Assembly (NCBI GenBank): GCA_031253835.1
Contig: JAIRVP010000008.1
Location: 28,103-92,102, forward strand
Reading direction: 5' to 3'
DNA length: 64,000 bases
From: Burkholderia sp.
GTDB lineage: Bacteria > Pseudomonadota > Gammaproteobacteria > Burkholderiales > Burkholderiaceae
Position 1 is the first letter of the stretch. Every line of letters begins with the position of its first letter. The position numbers were made by a program, and so were the translations under genes. This document shows, piece by piece, positions 50,467 to 59,417 of this stretch. The notes under the pieces were generated by a model. It was given only the letters and a program-made list of their open reading frames with translations. It was not told the origin of the DNA and did no database searches.

Positions 50467-51336
50467 ATGCTTACCTCGATCGTCGCCGCCGCGTTCGTCG
50501 CGCTGTGGTCCACCGGCTTCATCGTTGCGCGGGCAATCAAGCCCTACGCCGATCCCAACCTGTTCCTGCTCGCGCGTTTCGCGGGCACCGCCGTGCTGTT
50601 CGGCGTCGTGGCGCTCGTCGCGCGCGCACCGTGGCCGGCCCGCCGCGAGTGGCCGCGCCACCTGATCGCGGGCGCACTGCTGCAAGGCGTTTATCTCGGC
50701 GCGAGCTACTGGGCCGTTGCGCAAGGATTGAACGCCGGCGTCATGGCGCTGCTCGGCGCGCTGCAGCCGCTCGCGACTGCCGTGCTGGCCGTCCCGCTGT
50801 TCAACGAGCGCCTGCCCAGGCGCGGCTGGTTCGGGATGGCGCTCGGGCTCGCCGGCGTCGCGCTCGTGCTGGCGCCGAAGGTCACGGGCGGCGTCGCGCC
50901 GCCGCCGGGCGCGGCGCCCGCGTGGCTCGTCGTCGCCGTGTCGGTGCTGGCGGTCGGGTCGATCACGGCCGGCTCGCTGTACCAGAAAGGCAAGCTCGCG
51001 CAGAGCGACCTGCGCACCGCGGTTGCCGTGCAGAACTTCGGCGCGGCGATCGTCGCGGCCGTCTTCGTCGTGCTGCTGCATGAAACCCGCTGGATCGGCG
51101 CGCCGGCGCTGTGGGTGTCGCTCGTGTGGGGCGTCGTATTCCTGTCCGGCGGCGCGGTCACGATGCTGATGTGGATGCTGCGCCGCGGCAACGCAGCGCG
51201 CGCGACGTCGCTGCTGTTCCTCGCGCCGCCGCTGGCCGCGTTGCAGGGCTACGGGCTGTTCGGCGAAACGCTCGCGGCGATCCAGCTCGCCGGCTTCGCG
51301 CTCGCACTGGCGGGCGTCGTGCTCGCGCGGCGCTGA
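50467..51336 (+). CDS. EamA/DMT-family permease
   Basis: 289 residues with ten hydrophobic helices arranged as two EamA repeats. The first repeat opens with AAFVALWSTGFIVARAIKPYADPNLFLLARFAGTAVLFG and includes GASYWAVAQGLNAGVMALLGALQPLATAVLA; the second includes GSITAGSLYQKGKLAQSDLRTAVAVQNFGAAIVAAVF and ATSLLFLAPPLAALQGYGLFGE. The family exports or imports amino acids, nucleotides or other metabolites. Stand-alone gene, substrate unknown. Confidence 0.88.
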   Translation: MLTSIVAAAFVALWSTGFIVARAIKPYADPNLFLLARFAGTAVLFGVVALVARAPWPARREWPRHLIAGALLQGVYLGASYWAVAQGLNAGVMALLGALQPLATAVLAVPLFNERLPRRGWFGMALGLAGVALVLAPKVTGGVAPPPGAAPAWLVVAVSVLAVGSITAGSLYQKGKLAQSDLRTAVAVQNFGAAIVAAVFVVLLHETRWIGAPALWVSLVWGVVFLSGGAVTMLMWMLRRGNAARATSLLFLAPPLAALQGYGLFGETLAAIQLAGFALALAGVVLARR

Positions 51337-51547
51337 CAGCAGTCATCCGGCCCTCGCTCGCATCGATGCCCTGCGCACGGATGCCCTTCGCGACGCATCC
51401 TGCACCCGCCCGGCGCACCGTGCACCACGGCGAGGCAGCGCGTCTCGCCCAAGCAACGCGAAACCGCCGGATCGCACGCCCGGCGCGGCGGCGCGCCGCG
51501 ATTGCGCTTATGATGGGCGCCTTGCATTTCGTTCCGGAACTTCCTTC

Positions 51548-52396
51548 ATGACATCCGCCGATTACGCCAGCCGCCAACGCGCGATCATTGCCGAACTGAA
51601 CGTCGCCCCGCACTTCGACGCCGAGGCCGAGATCGCCCGCCGCGTCGAGTTCCTCGCGCACTACCTGCGTTCGACCGGCCTGCGGACCTACGTGCTCGGC
51701 ATCAGCGGCGGCGTCGATTCGTCGACGGCCGGCCGGCTCGCGCAACTGTCGGTCGAGCGCCTGCGCGCCGACGGCTACGACGCGCGCTTCATCGCGATGC
51801 GCTTGCCGAACGGCGTGCAGAACGACGAAGCCGACGCGCAGCGCGCGCTCGCGTTCGTCCGCGCGGACGAGGTGCTGACGGTCGACGTGAAGCCGGCCGC
51901 CGATGCGATGCTCGGCGCGCTGGCCGCGGCCGGCCACGTATTCGACACCCCCGCGCAGCAGGATTTCGTGCACGGCAACATCAAGGCGCGCGAGCGCATG
52001 ATCGCGCAGTACGCGGTAGCCGGCGCGCAGCGCGGCATCGTGATCGGCACCGATCACGCCGCGGAATCGCTGATGGGGTTCTTCACGAAGTTCGGCGACG
52101 GCGGCGCGGACATCCTGCCGCTCGCGGGCCTGAACAAGCGTCGCGTGCGCGCGGTCGCGCGTGCGCTCGGCGGCGAGGAGCTGATCGTGATGAAGGTGCC
52201 GACGGCCGACCTCGAGGAACTGCGCCCGCTGCGTCCCGACGAGCACGCGTACGGCGTGAGCTACGACGAGATCGACGATTTCCTCGAAGGCAAGCCGGTC
52301 AGCGACCACGTCTACGAAACGGTGCTGCGCTTCTACGACGGTTCGCGCCACAAGCGCGCGCTGCCGTACACGATGTTCGACTGGCCGGCCGCGTAA
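51548..52396 (+). CDS. nadE: NH3-dependent NAD+ synthetase
   Basis: 282 residues, the normal length for the single-domain, ammonia-using enzyme. The ATP pyrophosphatase P-loop is GISGGVDSSTAGRLAQL (SGGVDSS at 53-59), followed by IAMRLPNGVQNDEADAQRAL, FVHGNIKARERMIAQYAVAGA, GIVIGTDHAAESLMGFFTKFGDGGADILPLAGLNKRRVRAVAR and LRPDEHAYGVSYDEIDDFLEGK. It makes NAD from deamido-NAD, ATP and ammonia in the cytoplasm. No other NAD gene is adjacent. Confidence 0.96.
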   Translation: MTSADYASRQRAIIAELNVAPHFDAEAEIARRVEFLAHYLRSTGLRTYVLGISGGVDSSTAGRLAQLSVERLRADGYDARFIAMRLPNGVQNDEADAQRALAFVRADEVLTVDVKPAADAMLGALAAAGHVFDTPAQQDFVHGNIKARERMIAQYAVAGAQRGIVIGTDHAAESLMGFFTKFGDGGADILPLAGLNKRRVRAVARALGGEELIVMKVPTADLEELRPLRPDEHAYGVSYDEIDDFLEGKPVSDHVYETVLRFYDGSRHKRALPYTMFDWPAA

Positions 52397-52418
52397 GCCG
52401 GCCACCGCGACTGAAATA

Positions 52419-52446
52419 CCGCGCGCGCCATCGAGGCCGCGCGCGG
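52419..52446. terminator. Hairpin between converging genes
   Basis: A 9-bp GC stem (52419-52427 with 52438-52446) and 10-base loop lie between the nadE stop (52396) and the S10 peptidase stop (52467). Confidence 0.55.
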
Positions 52447-52466
52447 CACACCGGCGACGGGCGACG

Positions 52467-54143
52467 CTATGCGTGCCCGCCCGGCTTCTTCGCCTGCAAT
52501 GCGCGAATCCGCATCCGCGCGCCCGTATCGCTGACCGTCGCGTCGTACATCGTCGCGAGATCGCGCTTGAGCGCGGTGCGCGAACCGCCGTCGAGATACA
52601 CCATGTGCCCAGACGGATAGAAGCGCGCGGACAGGTTCTGCCGCACCTTCTGATCCTCGAGCGGCATCTGCTGCAGGTCGATCACGGTCTGGTAGAACGG
52701 CGTGACGAAATCGTAGAAGCCGTTCGCCGACAGCACCTTCAGGTCGACGTTCAGCGCCATCACCGCGGCGAGATCGCCGGCCGTGTAGAGAATCACGTTC
52801 CCCTGCGCATCGATGCCCTGCTGCGCGCCGGTCGGGTCGATGTGGCTGAAATCCCAGTTCTGGAACGCCTGGTCGTTCAGGTCGGTGAACGCGGAATTCG
52901 ACGTGAACTTCAGCTGCTCGTTCAGGTAGCTGTTCCACATCGCCGTATAGACGCCCGTCACGGCCGTCATCGTCGGATCGTTGCCGCCCGAGTTCGGGTC
53001 GATCTTGCCGGCGATGCCCGACGAGATCCCGGTCACGCGGCCGTCGTACGAGCCGAGCGCGAGCCCCTGCGCATGCAGCAGCGTCGTCAGGAACAGCGAA
53101 TTGCCGCGCGTGTCATAGCCCGCAATGTTGAGGCTCCACGATTGCAGCGTCGCCGTGTCGATCCCCGTGTACTGCGACAGTTTCTGCACGGCGGCCGGGT
53201 CCGCATGCGGCACCGTGCGCAACGCGTTCAGGTAATCGGTGCGCGAGAACTGCGCGACTTCCTCGACGAACGCGCCGAGATCGGTCGGCGCCGGCGTGAC
53301 GCCGAGCTTCTTGTGATACCACGCGTCGGCCGCGGCGGTCGGCAATGCACCGACCGGATTGCCGGCCTGCCGGTAGTCGAGGATCGACGACTGCAGCGTG
53401 ACGCCGTTCAGGTCGACACCGTCCTCGTGCAGCTTGTATGCGAGGACGCAGCTGCGCGCGGTGCCGTACGATTCGCCGAACAGGTACTTCGGCGAATTCC
53501 AGCGGTTGTTCTTCGTCAGGTAGCGCTTGATGAACTGCTTCAGCGAATCCGCATCCTGGTCGACGCCCCAGAAGTTGCGGTTCTTGTTCGGCGCGACGGC
53601 CGCCGAATAGCCGGTGCCGACCGGGTTGATGAACACGAGATCGCTGTGGTCGATCATGCTGTCCGGGTTGTCTTCCATCTGGTACGGCGCGGGCGGCGTG
53701 AAACCGGGCATCGACGTCTTGATGCGCTTCGGCGCGAACGAGCCGAGCAGCACGAACACCGACGACGAACCGGGGCCGCCGTTGTAGAAGAACGTCACCG
53801 GGCGCGTTTCTTCCTTCGCGCCGTCGACCGTGAACGCAACGTAGAAAATCTTCGCCGCAGGCTGCGAACTGCTCGGGTCGACCGTCACGAGGTGGCCGGC
53901 CGTCGCCGTGTACGCGATGCGCTTCCCGTCGATCAGGATCGTGTGATGCGTGACCGCGGCCGATTCGGTCGTGTCGGTCACCGAGTCGTCGGGCCCGTTG
54001 CCGTACGCGACCGGATCGAAGAACGGCTGGTCGCGGCCGTGGCTCAGCGCGACCGGATTGATGGTCGGCGGCACGCCATGTGAATTGTGGTCGCCGTGAT
54101 GCAGCGGATACACGCCGCCGGAAGATGCGGAATCGATGCCCAT
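52467..54143 (-). CDS. Serine carboxypeptidase-like peptidase (family S10)
   Basis: 558 residues. The triad is in place: GESYG (Ser225) after SPKYLF, Asp in SANGFYDFVTP, and His in FYPSGHMVYLDG. The oxyanion block FFYNGGPGSSSVFVLLG (about 118-134) is diagnostic for S10. The family removes C-terminal amino acids and works at acid pH. No signal peptide is obvious; the N-terminal 50 residues are polar. The gene lies 72 bases downstream of an S53 endopeptidase gene on the same strand with its own AGGAG, so the two are likely one operon acting on the same substrate. Confidence 0.88.
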   Translation of the reverse strand: MGIDSASSGGVYPLHHGDHNSHGVPPTINPVALSHGRDQPFFDPVAYGNGPDDSVTDTTESAAVTHHTILIDGKRIAYTATAGHLVTVDPSSSQPAAKIFYVAFTVDGAKEETRPVTFFYNGGPGSSSVFVLLGSFAPKRIKTSMPGFTPPAPYQMEDNPDSMIDHSDLVFINPVGTGYSAAVAPNKNRNFWGVDQDADSLKQFIKRYLTKNNRWNSPKYLFGESYGTARSCVLAYKLHEDGVDLNGVTLQSSILDYRQAGNPVGALPTAAADAWYHKKLGVTPAPTDLGAFVEEVAQFSRTDYLNALRTVPHADPAAVQKLSQYTGIDTATLQSWSLNIAGYDTRGNSLFLTTLLHAQGLALGSYDGRVTGISSGIAGKIDPNSGGNDPTMTAVTGVYTAMWNSYLNEQLKFTSNSAFTDLNDQAFQNWDFSHIDPTGAQQGIDAQGNVILYTAGDLAAVMALNVDLKVLSANGFYDFVTPFYQTVIDLQQMPLEDQKVRQNLSARFYPSGHMVYLDGGSRTALKRDLATMYDATVSDTGARMRIRALQAKKPGGHA

Positions 54144-54215
54144 CGTGCTGCTCCTGGAGGTGAAAAAAGACGCGGGCAGGACACCCGCGCCGAACGGAAA
54201 GCGTGTGCCCGCGCG

Positions 54216-55808
54216 TCAGCTCGACGGCTTGCGCGCGAGGATCGCGGCGAGTTGCGTGCCGTTCGGGCTGCCGAGGCCCGTGCACGCATCCCAGCCCGAA
54301 GCGGCCGCATACGTGCCGTTCGATCCTTTCGTGATGTCGCGCAGCGCACCCGGATTCTTGTACAGCACCGGATTGACCCAGCCGGCCGATGCACCGGCCG
54401 CCGCATTGATCCGTGCGATCAGCGCGGCCCACAGCGGCGCGACCGCGCTCGTGCCGCCCATCACGGTGGCCGTGCCGGCGACCGATACCTCGTAGCCCGT
54501 CTGCGGCGACGCATCGCCGGCCACGTCCGGCACACCGCGTTTCGCGAGCGGCGTGCGGCTGCCGTCGGCGAGCGTGACCGCGAGCCCCTGCTGCCACGCG
54601 GGCACGTCGAACAGCGTGCTGACGCCGCCCCCGCCCGCGCCGCCGCCGGCCGCCTCGTCGTTCCACGTGACCTCGCTTTGGATGCCCTGCCCCGGCAGCG
54701 CGTCGAGTTGCGTGCCGCCGCAGCCCAGCACGTACGGGCTCGATGCGGGGAAGTCGACGTGATCGGCGCCGTCCTGCAGCCCGTCGCCCGAGCCGCTGTC
54801 GCCGGATGCCGCGCATACGGTGATGCCCTGCGCGGCGGCCGCCTGCAGCACGCGGTTGAACGCCTGCGCCGATTGCGCCTGCCAGGTCGCTTCCGGGCCG
54901 CCCCAGCTGATCGAGATCACCGACGGCTTGTTGGTCGTGTCGCTGACGGCCGCGTTGACGGCCTGGATGAAGCCCGCGTCGCTGTTCGCCGCGAAGTAGA
55001 CGGCGATCTTCGCGGCCGGCGCGATCGCACCGGCGATCTCGAGGTCGAGCGCGACTTCGCCGTCCGGGCCGTTCGGGTCGCCGGTCGGCGTATTGCGGCC
55101 GGTGCCGACGTTCACGTCGACGAGCGTCGGCGGCGTCGTGATCCCGAGCCCGCGGAAATACTGCTGGATATCGGCCGCGCGATAGCCGCCGCCGAGTTCG
55201 ACGATCGCGATGCATTGGCCGGCGCCGTCGCCGGCCGGAAAGCCGTACAGCGACGCCAGCTGGACCGGCGTGAACGTGACGCCCGCCGCGCCGCCGCGCG
55301 CGGGCCGGAACGGCGGACGCAGCCGGAAGTGCGGCCGCGCCTGCGGGCGGCTGTCGAGGCCGAGCACGGCCGTGACGGCATCGCCGAGATCGTCCGGTAG
55401 CGCGATCGGCCCCGAGCGGCCGCGATACTGGCCGATCGACCGATGCTCGAAACGCTCGAGCGTGACGCCGAATGCGGCTTCGAACTGCTTGATCGTGCCC
55501 GACAGCACGACGACGCTCTCGACCGGATCGACGCGATCGACCGTGAGCTGGTGGTGACGCGCGAAGTCCTCGGTCTTGCGGATGTCGTCGGGATTGGCGG
55601 AAAAACGCTGCGCGAACGCTTCGCGCGACAGCGGTTTCGCCTGGGCGTCGCCGGTGGCGAGCTGGTGGACCAACGTATCGAGTTGCCCTTCTTCCTGCCG
55701 CCGCAACATGATCGTGACGTGGATGCGTTCTGCCGGATCGCACGGGCCGAGGCACTTGGACTCGGCGACGATTCGGGGTTCACGGTCGGCGTGAAGATGC
55801 CTTGCCAT
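54216..55808 (-). CDS. Sedolisin-family peptidase (S53, kumamolisin-like)
   Basis: 530 residues, start at 55808 behind AAGGAGGG; an earlier start at 55838 has no such site. The first 190 residues form an activation prodomain (LSREAFAQRFSANPDDIRKTEDFARHHQL, VLSGTIKQFEAAFGVTLERF). The catalytic domain starts FTPVQLASLYGFP and shows EVALDLEI (the Glu/Asp pair), ISISWGGPEATW, ASGDSGSGDG (oxyanion Asp) and GGTSAVAPLWAALIARIN (nucleophile Ser), then a calcium site near DITKGSNG. Sedolisins are acid endopeptidases that mature by self-cleavage. No signal peptide is visible, so the export route is unclear. Confidence 0.92.
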   Translation of the reverse strand: MARHLHADREPRIVAESKCLGPCDPAERIHVTIMLRRQEEGQLDTLVHQLATGDAQAKPLSREAFAQRFSANPDDIRKTEDFARHHQLTVDRVDPVESVVVLSGTIKQFEAAFGVTLERFEHRSIGQYRGRSGPIALPDDLGDAVTAVLGLDSRPQARPHFRLRPPFRPARGGAAGVTFTPVQLASLYGFPAGDGAGQCIAIVELGGGYRAADIQQYFRGLGITTPPTLVDVNVGTGRNTPTGDPNGPDGEVALDLEIAGAIAPAAKIAVYFAANSDAGFIQAVNAAVSDTTNKPSVISISWGGPEATWQAQSAQAFNRVLQAAAAQGITVCAASGDSGSGDGLQDGADHVDFPASSPYVLGCGGTQLDALPGQGIQSEVTWNDEAAGGGAGGGGVSTLFDVPAWQQGLAVTLADGSRTPLAKRGVPDVAGDASPQTGYEVSVAGTATVMGGTSAVAPLWAALIARINAAAGASAGWVNPVLYKNPGALRDITKGSNGTYAAASGWDACTGLGSPNGTQLAAILARKPSS

Positions 55809-56066
55809 GTTCAGACCCTCCTTGGTACCGCGTTGCACGGAACAGCCAGGAAATCGGACACAGCCGGCGGAAGTCGGTTCCGTTCGGTCAGTCGGTTCGC
55901 GATTGCGCGAAGTTGAAGGAAGTTTAGAACAGTCAGACGATTTGCGCGCACGCCCTTCTGCAGCAAGGGATGCGCGCGACGGCCGGCATCGTGCACGGCC
56001 TGCGGCGATCGGCGCATCGTGGCCGCGCGGCTGCCGACCGGCGCGGCAACGGTACGGCGAACGCGT

Positions 56067-56693
56067 TCAGTCCATTGAAAGGCGCAGTGCGAACCCGATC
56101 AGCGCCGCCGAAAACGTCCAGCGCTGCACGGTCTGCGCGAGCGGATGCGCCCGCATCCACGCCGCGATGCGCGACGCGCCGAACACGCACGCGAGGTCGA
56201 AGCACACGCCGGCCGCGACCAGCAGCGCGCCGAGCTCGAACATCTGCCAGACGACGGGCCCGGCCTCGGGCCGCACGAACTGCGGCAGCAGCACCGAGCA
56301 GAACAGCAGCGCCTTCGGGTTCAGCAGGTTCGTCAGCAGCCCCTTCACGAACGACTGCCGCAATTCGCCGGCCGTTGCCGCCGCATCGCCGTCGCCGAGC
56401 GCGAACACCGGCGAGCGGAACACCTGGATCGCGACATACGCGAGATAGAGCGCGCCGCCGTAGCGGATCACCTCGTACAGCCACGGCGCGCTGCGGATCA
56501 GTGCCGCGACACCGCACGCCGACAGCGTCACGTGCGCGGTGCGCGCGAGCGACAGCCCGGCCGCCGCCGCCATCCCGGGCCGCACGCCGCGGCCGATGCT
56601 GGTCTGCAGCACAAGCGCCATGTCGGGCCCCGGCACCGCGTAGATGGCCGCCAGCGCGGCGAGATAAATCAACAGCAAATGCGTGGAAATCAT
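56067..56693 (-). CDS. LysE/RhtB-family exporter
   Basis: 208 residues with six hydrophobic helices. The family opening YAVPGPDMALVLQTSIGRG (PGP near residue 22) and the middle block FVKGLLTNLLNPKALLFCSVLLPQF are clear, along with GGALYLAYVAIQVF. It exports an amino acid across the inner membrane. The divergent Lrp-type gene starts 134 bases away, the usual layout for an exporter induced by the amino acid it removes. Confidence 0.9.
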   Translation of the reverse strand: MISTHLLLIYLAALAAIYAVPGPDMALVLQTSIGRGVRPGMAAAAGLSLARTAHVTLSACGVAALIRSAPWLYEVIRYGGALYLAYVAIQVFRSPVFALGDGDAAATAGELRQSFVKGLLTNLLNPKALLFCSVLLPQFVRPEAGPVVWQMFELGALLVAAGVCFDLACVFGASRIAAWMRAHPLAQTVQRWTFSAALIGFALRLSMD

Positions 56694-56747
56694 GGTCTGC
56701 CCCCGTCCTTCAATGACGATATGTTGCCGCTGAAGGAGGAGGGATTA

Positions 56748-56778
56748 TTGGCCATCTTTGGCTCAGGATTGGCGATCT
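56748..56778. promoter_or_regulatory. Direct repeats, candidate Lrp-family operator
   Basis: TTGGCCATCT (56748-56757) and TTGGCGATCT (56769-56778) differ at one base and start 21 bases apart, two DNA turns, in the spacer between the LysE-type exporter and the Lrp-type gene. Such phasing suits an octameric or dimer-of-dimers Lrp regulator. Confidence 0.4.
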
Positions 56779-56827
56779 GTAGGGGAATCCGCCACAATCA
56801 AGAAATCGAAACAAGGATTCCGCCAAC

Positions 56828-57292
56828 ATGACCGAGCTCGACAAAACCGACCGCGCGATCCTCGCTGCGGTGCAGCGCGACGGCCGCCTGCCGATCGCGC
56901 GCCTCGCCGAATCCGTCGGCCTGTCCGAGACGCCTTGCGCGCGGCGCCTCAAGCGGCTCGAAAGCGACGGCTACATCGAGCGCTACCGCGCGCAGCTGTC
57001 ACGGCAGGCGCTCGGCTTCGGCGTCGTCGCGTTCGTGCTCGTGCGGTTCGCGACGCACGACCGCAAGGTCGCTGACCGGTTCGAACGGGAAGTGCTCGGC
57101 ATCGAGCGGATCCTCGCGTGCCACAACGTCGCCGGCACGGCCGACTACCTGCTGCAGGGGGTCGCGCGCGACCTCGACGACTACGGCACGTTCCTGCGCG
57201 ACTCGCTGCGGATGCTGCCGGGCGTGACGTCGATCGAATCGGCGCTGTCGCTGCGCGAGGTGAAGCACGACGCGGGCTTGCCGGTGCCGTGA
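56828..57292 (+). CDS. Lrp/AsnC-family regulator
   Basis: 154 residues. The helix-turn-helix ELDKTDRAILAAVQRDGRLPIARLAESVGLSETPCARRLKRLESDGYIERYRAQL (about 3-56) precedes a RAM-type sensing domain (FGVVAFVLVRFATHD, VLGIERILACHNVAGTADYLLQGVARDLDDYGTFL). Family members bind amino acids and control uptake or export. It most likely activates the divergent exporter gene. Confidence 0.93.
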   Translation: MTELDKTDRAILAAVQRDGRLPIARLAESVGLSETPCARRLKRLESDGYIERYRAQLSRQALGFGVVAFVLVRFATHDRKVADRFEREVLGIERILACHNVAGTADYLLQGVARDLDDYGTFLRDSLRMLPGVTSIESALSLREVKHDAGLPVP

Positions 57293-57296
57293 TGCG

Positions 57297-57322
57297 CACC
57301 GGGGTGGCAACCTGCCCCGGTG
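57297..57322. terminator. Hairpin between converging genes
   Basis: An 8-bp stem (57297-57304 with 57315-57322) with a 10-base loop lies just past the Lrp stop and before the LysR stop at 57356. Confidence 0.6.
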
Positions 57323-57355
57323 TAACGCTTGTTCACCTTGTTGGCGGCACCGCCG

Positions 57356-58273
57356 TCAGGCGACGTCGGGTGACTGGTGCGCGCGCTCGAGATCCTCGAG
57401 AAATGCTTCCACGAGCGGATTCCCGCGCCCGTTGCGCGCGACGACCATGTGGAACGTCACGTCGTAGCGCAGTTCCTCCGGATTGAGCGGCGCGAGCAGC
57501 CCCTGCGCGACGTACGGCGCCGCGAAGTGCTGCGGCAGGTAGCCGAGGTGGTGGCCGGACAGGATCAGCAGCGCGACGGCCTCCATGTTGTCGGCGGTCG
57601 CGGTCACGCGGTCGGGCGTCGTCGACAGCTGCGCCTCCGGCAGCGGATACGAGCGCCACGCCCATTCGAAGCCCGCGACGTCGGCCGGCGTCAGCATGCC
57701 GGCGCCGTCGAACAGCGGATGGCCGCGGCCGCAGTACGCGACCTGGCGCTCGATGAACAGCGGCGTGTAGTGCAGCGACGGCACGCGGTGCCAGAAGTAG
57801 CCGACCGCGATCTGGATCTCGTCGCTCAGCAGCTTCTCCTCGAGATCGCCCGGCGCGCGCACCGAAATCGAGAAGCGCACGGCTTCGTCGCGCGTGCGGA
57901 ACGCGGCGATCGCCTCGGCGATCCGCGCGTTCTGGCTCACCGGCGTATGGCCGATCAGGCCGATGTTCAGCGTGCCGACCAGCTGGCGGTCCATGTGCCG
58001 CGCGGCCATCCCGAATTCGTCGAGCGCCGCGAGCAGCTTGCGGCTCATCGCATGGAACCGCTCGCCCTTCGGCGTGAGCCGGAAACCGCTGCGGCCGCGC
58101 TCGCAGAGCCGGTAGCCGAGCCGCGTCTCGAGCGACGACAGCTGCGCGCTGATCGTCGACTGCCCGACGTTCAGCACGGCCTGCGCGGCCGATACACCGC
58201 CCGCGTCCGTGACCGCGAGAAACACGCGGATCAACCGCAGATCGACGGTCGACAGATTCCCCAGCACGCTCAT
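57356..58273 (-). CDS. LysR-family regulator beside the agmatinase-family gene
   Basis: 305 residues. Helix-turn-helix region LRLIRVFLAVTDAGGVSAAQAVLNVGQSTISAQLSSLETRLGYRLCERGRSGFRLTPKGE (about 12-70) followed by the effector domain with GTLNIGLIGHTPVSQNARIAEAI, IQIAVGYFWHR and GHHLGYLPQHFA. It starts at 58273 right after GGAAGG. Divergent from the agmatinase-family gene with a symmetric sequence in the 133-base spacer, so it likely activates that gene in response to a guanidino compound. Confidence 0.9.
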   Translation of the reverse strand: MSVLGNLSTVDLRLIRVFLAVTDAGGVSAAQAVLNVGQSTISAQLSSLETRLGYRLCERGRSGFRLTPKGERFHAMSRKLLAALDEFGMAARHMDRQLVGTLNIGLIGHTPVSQNARIAEAIAAFRTRDEAVRFSISVRAPGDLEEKLLSDEIQIAVGYFWHRVPSLHYTPLFIERQVAYCGRGHPLFDGAGMLTPADVAGFEWAWRSYPLPEAQLSTTPDRVTATADNMEAVALLILSGHHLGYLPQHFAAPYVAQGLLAPLNPEELRYDVTFHMVVARNGRGNPLVEAFLEDLERAHQSPDVA

Positions 58274-58283
58274 CCCCTTCCAT

Positions 58284-58303
58284 ACATCGATGAAAATCGA
58301 TGT
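58284..58303. promoter_or_regulatory. Perfect inverted repeat, candidate LysR binding site
   Basis: ACATCGAT (58284-58291) and ATCGATGT (58296-58303) form a perfect 8-4-8 inverted repeat 11 bases from the LysR start. A further GTCGAT half-site follows at about 58308. The position suits autorepression and activation of the divergent gene. Confidence 0.45.
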
Positions 58304-58406
58304 TTACGTCGATATCTTCGCATTCTTCTTTCCCGACGGAGCGCGTAAAACTGTGCGCCAAGCCGCGTCGCATGATACGGCAACCCCACATCGGAAGAGA
58401 CAGCCC

Positions 58407-59363
58407 ATGAACGACCACACCCATTTCCAGCCGCTCGGCGGCAATGAAATGCCGCGCTGCGGCGGCATCGCGACGATGATGCGCCTGCCGCACGTGGCGA
58501 GCGCCGAAGGCCTCGACGCCTGCTTCGTCGGCGTGCCGTTCGATCTCGGCACGTCCAACCGCACCGGTGCACGCTTCGGCCCGCGCCAGATCCGCACCGA
58601 ATCCGTGCTGCTGCGCCCGTACAACATGGCCACGCGCGCCGCACCGTTCGATTCGCTGCAGATCGCCGATATCGGCGACGTCGCGATCAACCCGTACAAC
58701 CTGCACGATTCGATCGCGCGCATCGAGGCCGCGTACGACGCGATCCTCGAGCACGACTGCAAGCCGATCACGCTCGGCGGCGACCATACGATCGCGCTGC
58801 CGATCCTGCGCGCGATCCACCGCAAGCACGGCAAGGTTGCATTGATCCACGTCGATGCACACGCCGACGTGAACGACACGATGATGGGCGAAAAGATCGC
58901 GCACGGCACGCCGTTCCGCCGCGCGGTCGAGGAAGGCCTGCTGCACGGCGACAAGGTCACGCAGATCGGTCTGCGCGGCACCGGCTACGCGGCCGAGGAT
59001 TTCGACTGGTGCCGCGAGCAGGGCTTCCGCGTCGTCCAGGCCGAGGAATGCTGGAACAAGTCGCTGGCGCCGCTGATGGAAGAAGTGCGCGCACGCGTCG
59101 GCGATACGCCCGTCTACATCAGCTTCGACATCGACGGCATCGACCCGGCCTACGCGCCGGGCACCGGCACGCCGGAAATCGCGGGCCTCACGGTGCCGCA
59201 GGCGCTCGAGATCATCCGCGGCGCGAAGGGGCTGAACATCGTCGGCTGCGACCTCGTCGAAGTCGCGCCGCCGTACGACCCGTTCGGCACCACGGCGCTG
59301 CTCGGCGCGAACCTCGCGTACGAGCTGCTGTGCGTGCTGCCGGGCGTCGCGTACCGCGACTGA
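58407..59363 (+). CDS. speB: Agmatinase/guanidino-acid hydrolase (ureohydrolase family)
   Basis: 318 residues. The two-manganese site is complete: GGDHT (His127), HVDAHADVND (Asp150, His152, Asp154) and SFDIDGIDPAYAPGTGTPE (Asp241, Asp243). The enzyme releases urea from a guanidino compound. Classic SpeB uses agmatine to make putrescine, while the near-identical Pseudomonas enzymes GbuA and GpuA use 4-guanidinobutyrate or 3-guanidinopropionate and, like this one, sit beside a LysR regulator and a transporter. The exact substrate is therefore open, and the symbol is a family label. An MHS transporter follows 54 bases later, likely in the same transcript. Confidence 0.85.
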   Translation: MNDHTHFQPLGGNEMPRCGGIATMMRLPHVASAEGLDACFVGVPFDLGTSNRTGARFGPRQIRTESVLLRPYNMATRAAPFDSLQIADIGDVAINPYNLHDSIARIEAAYDAILEHDCKPITLGGDHTIALPILRAIHRKHGKVALIHVDAHADVNDTMMGEKIAHGTPFRRAVEEGLLHGDKVTQIGLRGTGYAAEDFDWCREQGFRVVQAEECWNKSLAPLMEEVRARVGDTPVYISFDIDGIDPAYAPGTGTPEIAGLTVPQALEIIRGAKGLNIVGCDLVEVAPPYDPFGTTALLGANLAYELLCVLPGVAYRD

Positions 59364-59417
59364 TCCCGGCACCGCCACTATTCCAAATCAGAGGATTCCA
59401 GAGGAGCACACATAAAG

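Noticed and set aside
53113..55755. An 880-codon open frame overlapping the peptidase genes
   Set aside because: Both peptidases have complete catalytic motifs in their own frames, while this frame has Arg-rich nonsense composition.
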